From NCBI RefSeq assembly GCF_036409475.1, contig NZ_JAYRCK010000017.1, positions 1-64,000 of the forward strand: a stretch of DNA of 64,000 bases. Direction: 5' to 3'. The stretch comes from Scandinavium sp036409475. Lineage in GTDB: Bacteria; Pseudomonadota; Gammaproteobacteria; Enterobacterales; Enterobacteriaceae. This document shows, piece by piece, positions 59,541 to 64,000 of this stretch; within the stretch, counting starts at the first letter, position 1; the number at the start of each line of letters is the position of its first letter. Below the pieces are notes generated by a model. That model saw nothing but the letters and a program-made list of their open reading frames with translations, was not told where the DNA came from and did no database searches. Position numbers and translations under genes: made by a program.

Positions 59541-61529
59541 TTATTTTGATTTAGCCGATTGCAGACTTACGCCCTCCGACAGACTAAAACGGACGAGGGT
59601 CTGATATTCTCCGGCATATCCCATTGGCCAGGTGCAGCGTTTAAACGCCCGGCTGGTATCACGCAGAAAGATTTGCGTCCCTTTGGTATTGATACGCTTC
59701 AATTGGCCCATGGCGCCAATGCTCACCTTCAAGGTGACATCCCCCTCCACGCCCATGGCTCGCGCTTTTTCAGAATAGACAGGCAACTGGCAATCACCAA
59801 ATATTTCCTGTTCTACGGTCAACGGCTCTGACCTGGCGGGAATCGCTTTCGGCGGCGTTTTAGGCCCCCCTTTTTCTGGCGTGACAACCATAGATTCTTC
59901 ATCCGCATCCTCTGGAGGAGTCAAGACCGGGGCATCGCTGACGCCTGCGGCTTTAGCCACAGCGGTAGCCTGTGCGGCTTCTGCCAGGGCCGTCGCTTCC
60001 ACCTCCCGGGCCGCCGCGGCAAGCGTTGCGGTTCTGGACACTTCGGCCGCTCTTTCCGCCCGCACGGCCTCTGCAGCCCTTGCGACGGCGGCCACTTTGT
60101 CCGCCTCAGTCCTTTGAGCGTTCGCTTCCAGCCGGCTCACGTCTGCTACCTTAGCCGCCTGCCCTGCGGCAGCGGCTTTTGCCTTTAAATCTGCTTTTGC
60201 GGCTTTCGCCACCTGCGCAGCGCTCGTGGCGTTGGTTTTCGCGTCTGCAACGCGTTGAGCGACCTGTTCTTTCTCTGCAACAGCCGCCAGGGTCGCCTCA
60301 GAGGCTGACGTTGCAGCAGTCACTTTCATTGCTGCGCTGGCTTTCGCCGTTTCAGCTCGTTCGGCCGCCTTCGCGGCTTCAGTGGCTTTCGCCGCCGCGA
60401 CAGCGGCAGCGTCGCGGGCTTCTTGCTCAGCTTTGGCAGCCTCTTTCGCTCTGGCGACTTCAGCGGCTTTTGCGGCTTTCACGATTTGAGCGGCTTTCGT
60501 GGCGGCGGTGATGCTTTCTGATAAATCAGCTTTCGCCGCTTTCGCAGCCTCTGTCGCTCTTGCAGCCTGCGTTTCGGCTTCTGTTAGCGTGGCGGTCGCA
60601 TTCACTTTTGTGGCTTCCGCATTAGCCGCAGCCTGAGCAGCAGCCAGTGCCGCAGCCGCCTGCGTATTTTCGATGGCTTTAGCCGCTTCAGCTTCTCTTG
60701 CCGCCTCTTCAGCCTGGGCCGTTAGGGCATCGTTAATCGCGGTAGCCTCTCTGGCGGCTTGCGTCGCTTTTTTCGCTTCTGTCACTTTAGCTACTTTGGC
60801 GACTAACGCCGCCTCTGTGGCTTTTGCCGCTTCGGCTACCCTGGTTTCTTCCAGCGCTTTAGCGGCTTTCGCCGCCCTGTCCGACTCTTCCGCTGCGGCG
60901 AGAGCAGCCTGAGCGGCACGCTCTGCGGCGGCAACGTCCTCAGCCGCTCTGGCAGCCTGGGCTAGTTTTTCGGCCTCAAGCGCTTGCGCGGCTTCTGTGG
61001 CCTGTTTCGCTTTTTCGGCCTCATTCGCTTTGGCCACTTTGGCCGCTTCTGCCGCCTTAACGGCTTTCGAGACTTTAAGCGCTTCTTTGGCGGTCGCGGC
61101 TTCAGCGGCTTTTGCCGCATGGTCTGCTTTCGCGATTTTTGCCTCCATGGCAGCCTGCGCCGCCTTTAGCGTTTTCGCCGCTTTAGCGGCTTCCGCATCG
61201 CTTGCGGTTTGAATGGCTTTTGCTTTCTTCGCGGCTTTAACGGCGTCGGCGGCTTTTGCTGCCAGCCTGGCCTGATCCGCTTCCGCTTCCCGGGCCTTTT
61301 CTGCCGTTCTCACCACGTCATTTATTTTCACAGACTCCTCGCCCGGCGCATTCTCAACCACACTTCCCGTTTTATCTGTCATCGGCGAGACGGTTTCTGT
61401 CGGGGCCCTGAAGGGAGTGATAATTGGCGTCTCCTGTGGCGGCATGGGGATCACCGGGACAACATGAGTAGCAGCAGACGTGTCAAAAATAGCGAGTATT
61501 CCCAGCAACATGAAATTTATCGGTTTCAA
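59541..61529 (-). CDS. Very Ala-rich helical exported protein with TonB-like C-terminal domain (662 aa)
   Basis: I do not recognise this as a named gene. The start is TTG at 61529, behind a good GAGGGAAG; the first ATG lies 18 bp inside the signal sequence. A short hydrophobic start (MLLGILAIFDTSAA) looks like a cleavable signal peptide. Residues 20-70 are Pro-rich. Residues about 75-545 are almost all Ala, Lys, Glu, Arg, Val and Thr in AAKAAEAAK-type repeats, predicted as one long helix or coiled coil like TolA domain II. After an acidic, Pro-rich hinge, residues about 575-655 (YSEKARAMGVEGDVTLKVSI) resemble a TonB C-terminal domain with two Cys. There is no N-terminal anchor as in TonB and TolA, and no exbBD nearby. 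It lies between tcyJ and dcyD. Confidence 0.75.
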   Translation of the reverse strand: MKPINFMLLGILAIFDTSAATHVVPVIPMPPQETPIITPFRAPTETVSPMTDKTGSVVENAPGEESVKINDVVRTAEKAREAEADQARLAAKAADAVKAAKKAKAIQTASDAEAAKAAKTLKAAQAAMEAKIAKADHAAKAAEAATAKEALKVSKAVKAAEAAKVAKANEAEKAKQATEAAQALEAEKLAQAARAAEDVAAAERAAQAALAAAEESDRAAKAAKALEETRVAEAAKATEAALVAKVAKVTEAKKATQAAREATAINDALTAQAEEAAREAEAAKAIENTQAAAALAAAQAAANAEATKVNATATLTEAETQAARATEAAKAAKADLSESITAATKAAQIVKAAKAAEVARAKEAAKAEQEARDAAAVAAAKATEAAKAAERAETAKASAAMKVTAATSASEATLAAVAEKEQVAQRVADAKTNATSAAQVAKAAKADLKAKAAAAGQAAKVADVSRLEANAQRTEADKVAAVARAAEAVRAERAAEVSRTATLAAAAREVEATALAEAAQATAVAKAAGVSDAPVLTPPEDADEESMVVTPEKGGPKTPPKAIPARSEPLTVEQEIFGDCQLPVYSEKARAMGVEGDVTLKVSIGAMGQLKRINTKGTQIFLRDTSRAFKRCTWPMGYAGEYQTLVRFSLSEGVSLQSAKSK

Positions 61530-61737
61530 TTTAGTCTTCCCTCAATTGACTCTCCCGCTATTATCATGAACTCCCGCTGCTGAGTATTGATCGCGCGCAT
61601 TGCGCATAAAGGCTATTTTTCCCTTTTTATCATGCAGTTATATATATTTTGTATTGATGGGCAATGTGGTATTCAGTTAAACAATTCGTTAGAGAGGAAC
61701 GGCAGGCGGGTAAATTATGCAACCTGAAAAAGTAAAA

Positions 61738-61761
61738 AGTCCCGATCTGGCGACCGGGACT
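61738..61761 (-). terminator. Terminator of tcyJ
   Basis: On the minus strand AGTCCCGGTC and GATCGGGACT pair (one mismatch) and are followed by TTTTACTTTTT. It lies 47 bp after tcyJ, so the Ala-rich gene beyond it must have its own promoter within 61530-61737. Confidence 0.88.
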
Positions 61762-61808
61762 GTTTGTTTACTTTAGGGCGTCAGATAACGCCGTTGAGTC
61801 ATCACTTT

Positions 61809-62609
61809 TTAGTGGGTAACATCCGCCCCAAACCACTTCTCGGAAAGCGCTTTCAGGCTACCGTCTTTCTGCATGTCGGCAATCGCACCGTCCACCGCTT
61901 TCAGCAGGTCTTCGTTGCCTTTGCGCAGCGCAACACCAGACTCCTGACGGGAGAACGCTTCACCGGTCACAGCCAGCGTATCTTTGGTTTTCTTCACCAG
62001 ATCCAACGCTGCCAGACGGTCGACCAGGATCGCATCGATACGGCCTACGCGCAGATCCTGATATTTGGTCGGGTCATCGTCATAGGTACGCACGTCCACA
62101 CCCTGTACGTTCTGACGCAACCACTCTTCGTAGTTGGTCCCCAGACCCACGCCGACTTTTTTACCTTTCAGATCAGCGGCACTTTTGATGGTGCTTTCAT
62201 TGCCTTTTTTCACCAGCGCCTGAATACCGGACACGGTGTACGGCGTAGAGAAGTCATATTTCTTCTTACGCACGTCGGAAATGGTCACCTGGTTGATCAC
62301 CACATCAATACGCTTAGAATCCAGCGAGGCCAGCATCCCGTCCCATTTGGTCGGTTTGAGGTCTGCTTTCACACCGAGGTGTTTCGCCAGTTCCTGAGCA
62401 AACTCCACTTCAAAGCCAGTAAGTTTGCCGTCATCGCCCTGGAAGCTGAACGGCGGATAAGTGCCTTCCAGCCCAACGCGCAGCGAACCACGTTCTTTGA
62501 CCTGAGCCAGCAGGTTTTCAGCGGCGAACGTTTTGACGCTTGCGCCAGCAACCAGCGCCACAGCCATCATTCCCATCAGAGCCTGACGGCCCAACAGTGC
62601 TAATTTCAT
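61809..62609 (-). CDS. tcyJ: Cystine-binding periplasmic protein TcyJ (266 aa)
   Basis: TcyJ (FliY) binds L-cystine in the periplasm. A signal peptide ends near VKTFA-AE. The segments VGLEGTYPPFSFQGDDGKLTG and SDVRKKKYDFSTPYT belong to the family-3 solute-binding pattern. Two adjacent ATGs follow GGGGGA; I use the second, which gives the E. coli length. It follows fliZ, and in E. coli it is transcribed in part with fliAZ. Its partners tcyL and tcyN lie beyond the inserted gene. Confidence 0.97.
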   Translation of the reverse strand: MKLALLGRQALMGMMAVALVAGASVKTFAAENLLAQVKERGSLRVGLEGTYPPFSFQGDDGKLTGFEVEFAQELAKHLGVKADLKPTKWDGMLASLDSKRIDVVINQVTISDVRKKKYDFSTPYTVSGIQALVKKGNESTIKSAADLKGKKVGVGLGTNYEEWLRQNVQGVDVRTYDDDPTKYQDLRVGRIDAILVDRLAALDLVKKTKDTLAVTGEAFSRQESGVALRKGNEDLLKAVDGAIADMQKDGSLKALSEKWFGADVTH

Positions 62610-62694
62610 CATTCCCCCGAAATATCGAATTTTTTTGCAGTGTAAGGGGTTTAGCCAAAACAGCTAATACCCGTACGTTACATCTTATTCAAAA

Positions 62695-63243
62695 TTAATA
62701 TATATCAGAGGTAACCTGATACGCGAACCTTTGCGACTCAACAACGGGACGGCCATTTTTATATTGCGAGTACTTGCGTAAGGCGATGCGATAATTATTG
62801 GTGCTGGTTGAAGGCAGCCACGGCGCCAGCGTTTCGTCCGGTTCACCGTCAAGCAGTTCGCGGTCGATTTTTAGCGCGGTCAGATGGTTCCCCAAGCGAC
62901 GCAGGCGAACCACATATTCGCGCACCGTGCCGGGGCTCATATCGGTTTGCTCGAACAGATACTGCTTAAAGCCGAGGATATCGAAGAAATCGCTCTGCTC
63001 TTTGCAGTGCAAGTCGCCGCAGAATCGACAAAGCGCGACCCACTCCCGGCGTTCCAGCAGCCAGTCGGCTTCGTCCATCAGCGTATCAAGGCGGGAAATG
63101 GCAATCTTGTTGACGATTTCGCCCTGGCGGACCAGCGTGATGCGATCCAGCAGTTTGTGGCAATGGGCGCAATGCGTCTGGCTGTGTTTAAAGTCTTTCA
63201 AATGGCGGCTTAAAGGCCGTCTTTTTACGTGCTGCACCGTCAT
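62695..63243 (-). CDS. fliZ: Flagellar regulator FliZ (182 aa)
   Basis: FliZ is a DNA-binding regulator that in E. coli represses many RpoS-dependent genes and in Salmonella raises FlhDC activity. The CxxC pairs (CAHCHKL and CRFCGDLHC) and the recombinase-like helix region SPGTVREYVVRLRRLGNHL are conserved. The C-terminal part differs from E. coli, but the end SDIY is the same. It lies 52 bp after fliA. Confidence 0.96.
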   Translation of the reverse strand: MTVQHVKRRPLSRHLKDFKHSQTHCAHCHKLLDRITLVRQGEIVNKIAISRLDTLMDEADWLLERREWVALCRFCGDLHCKEQSDFFDILGFKQYLFEQTDMSPGTVREYVVRLRRLGNHLTALKIDRELLDGEPDETLAPWLPSTSTNNYRIALRKYSQYKNGRPVVESQRFAYQVTSDIY

Positions 63244-63295
63244 GATAACTCCTGGTAGTCAATGCTATGTGCGGCATTTCTCCAGGCATGACAGC

Positions 63296-64000
63296 TTAGC
63301 CGCCCTCCTGGTACCGACCCAGTTTTGTACGCAAGCGCTTAATAGCCTGGCTGTGAAGCTGGCTGACGCGTGACTCCCCCACTTCCAGTACGGCACCAAT
63401 CTCTTTGAGATTGAGCTCTTCCTGGTAGTAAAGCGTCAGCACCAGCTGCTCACGTTCCGGCAGGGCTTCGATGGCCTCAATCACGCGCTGGCGCAGATTG
63501 CTCTCCATCAGTTGATGGAGCGGGTTCTCCTGCTGGTTTTCTTCAGTCACCAGCTCGATACTGTCGCCGTGCTCTTCCCGCCATTCGTCATAGGAGAAAA
63601 GCTGGCTGTTATTGGTATCGAGCAGCATCTGACGATACTCCTCAACAGCAATGCCAAGACGCTGGGCGACTTCCGTTTCCGTCGCGTTACGTCCCAGTTC
63701 CTGTTCCAGTTGTCCCATCGCCTGCGCCACTTCACGAGCATTGCGGCGGACGCTGCGCGGCACCCAATCGCGGCTGCGCAGTTCGTCCAGCATCGCGCCA
63801 CGTATGCGCTGTACTGCGTAAGTGGTAAATGCCGTGCCTTGCAGAGCATCGTAACGTTCGACGGCATTCAACAACCCAATGCCGCCCGCCTGAAGCAGAT
63901 CATCCAGTTCCACGCTCGCCGGCAACCGCACCTGAAGGCGCAATGCTTCGTGTCGCACCAGAGGTACATAACGCTGCCACAGCGAGTGTTTATCCATTAC
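63296..64000 (-). CDS. fliA: Flagellar sigma factor FliA (sigma28), 5' end outside the window
   Basis: FliA directs RNA polymerase to class 3 flagellar promoters. Region 2 (LDDLLQAGGIGLLNAVERYD, then FTTYAVQRIRGAMLDELR) and region 4 (LNLKEIGAVLEVGESRVSQLHS) are intact. The visible frame reads through the last base: a Val codon precedes MDKHSLWQRYVPL, as in E. coli, where nine or so more residues come first. So the gene is partial only because of the window edge, and the ATG at 63997 is probably internal. The C-terminus ends GRYQEGG. Confidence 0.96.
   Translation of the reverse strand, partial: VMDKHSLWQRYVPLVRHEALRLQVRLPASVELDDLLQAGGIGLLNAVERYDALQGTAFTTYAVQRIRGAMLDELRSRDWVPRSVRRNAREVAQAMGQLEQELGRNATETEVAQRLGIAVEEYRQMLLDTNNSQLFSYDEWREEHGDSIELVTEENQQENPLHQLMESNLRQRVIEAIEALPEREQLVLTLYYQEELNLKEIGAVLEVGESRVSQLHSQAIKRLRTKLGRYQEGG

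Noticed and set aside
59881..61212. Several + strand frames inside the Ala-rich gene
   Set aside because: They are translations of GCN-rich repeats on the other strand, giving low-complexity Ala/Ser/Leu/Arg products; the minus-strand frame alone has a signal peptide and a folded C-terminus.

Overview
The window is chromosomal DNA from an Enterobacteriaceae species of the Enterobacter/Lelliottia/Citrobacter type. The evidence is gene content and order. The backbone follows the Escherichia coli flagellar region II and its neighbours (cutC-yecM-argS, flhEAB, cheZYBR-tap-tar, cheWA-motBA, flhCD, uspC-otsAB-araHGF, ftnB, yecJ, yecR, ftnA, tyrP, yecA, tRNA-Leu/Cys/Gly, pgsA-uvrC-uvrY, yecF, sdiA, tcyNL-dcyD, tcyJ, fliZ, fliA), and the proteins resemble E. 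coli orthologues closely. All identifications come from reading the sequence; no database search was run.

Region by region. 1-700: an IS200-type element next to cutC. 790-4086: cutC, yecM, argS. 4186-6913: a two-gene cassette (GH105 unsaturated glycuronyl hydrolase plus GPH-family transporter) for pectin-derived oligosaccharides, placed between argS and flhE. 7169-10786: flhBAE export genes. 11259-16350: a four-gene chaperone-usher fimbrial operon on the opposite strand, between flhB and cheZ. 16389-22677: tar-tap-cheRBYZ behind an exact sigma28 promoter. 22754-27980: a five-gene archaic (Csu-type) pilus operon between cheW and tar. 28324-33742: flhDC and motAB-cheAW with recognisable control sites. 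34542-41013: uspC, otsBA, araFGH. 41298-50805: mixed metabolic and stress genes, including two ferritins, a C4-dicarboxylate carrier, an MFS pump, a sugar-phosphate isomerase behind a perfect KdgR operator, a decayed sensor/HD-GYP pseudogene, yecR and tyrP. 50961-55277: yecA, three tRNAs, pgsA, uvrC and uvrY. 55737-64000: yecF, sdiA, the cystine uptake genes interrupted by a large Ala-rich TonB-like gene, then fliZ and a fliA that runs off the right edge.

How it fits together. FlhDC drives flagellar class 2 genes. FliA (its gene starts just beyond the window) drives class 3 genes such as tar-tap-cheRBYZ and yecR. Two unrelated pilus operons lie inside this motility block, so adhesion and motility genes are physically interleaved. 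CRP sites stand in front of both flhDC and the Csu-type operon. Accessory insertions relative to the E. coli order are the IS200 element, the pectin cassette, both pilus operons, the DJ-1 gene, the Dcu carrier, the MFS pump, the isomerase, the DUF4156 lipoprotein and the Ala-rich gene. These insertions are where the less described biology lies.
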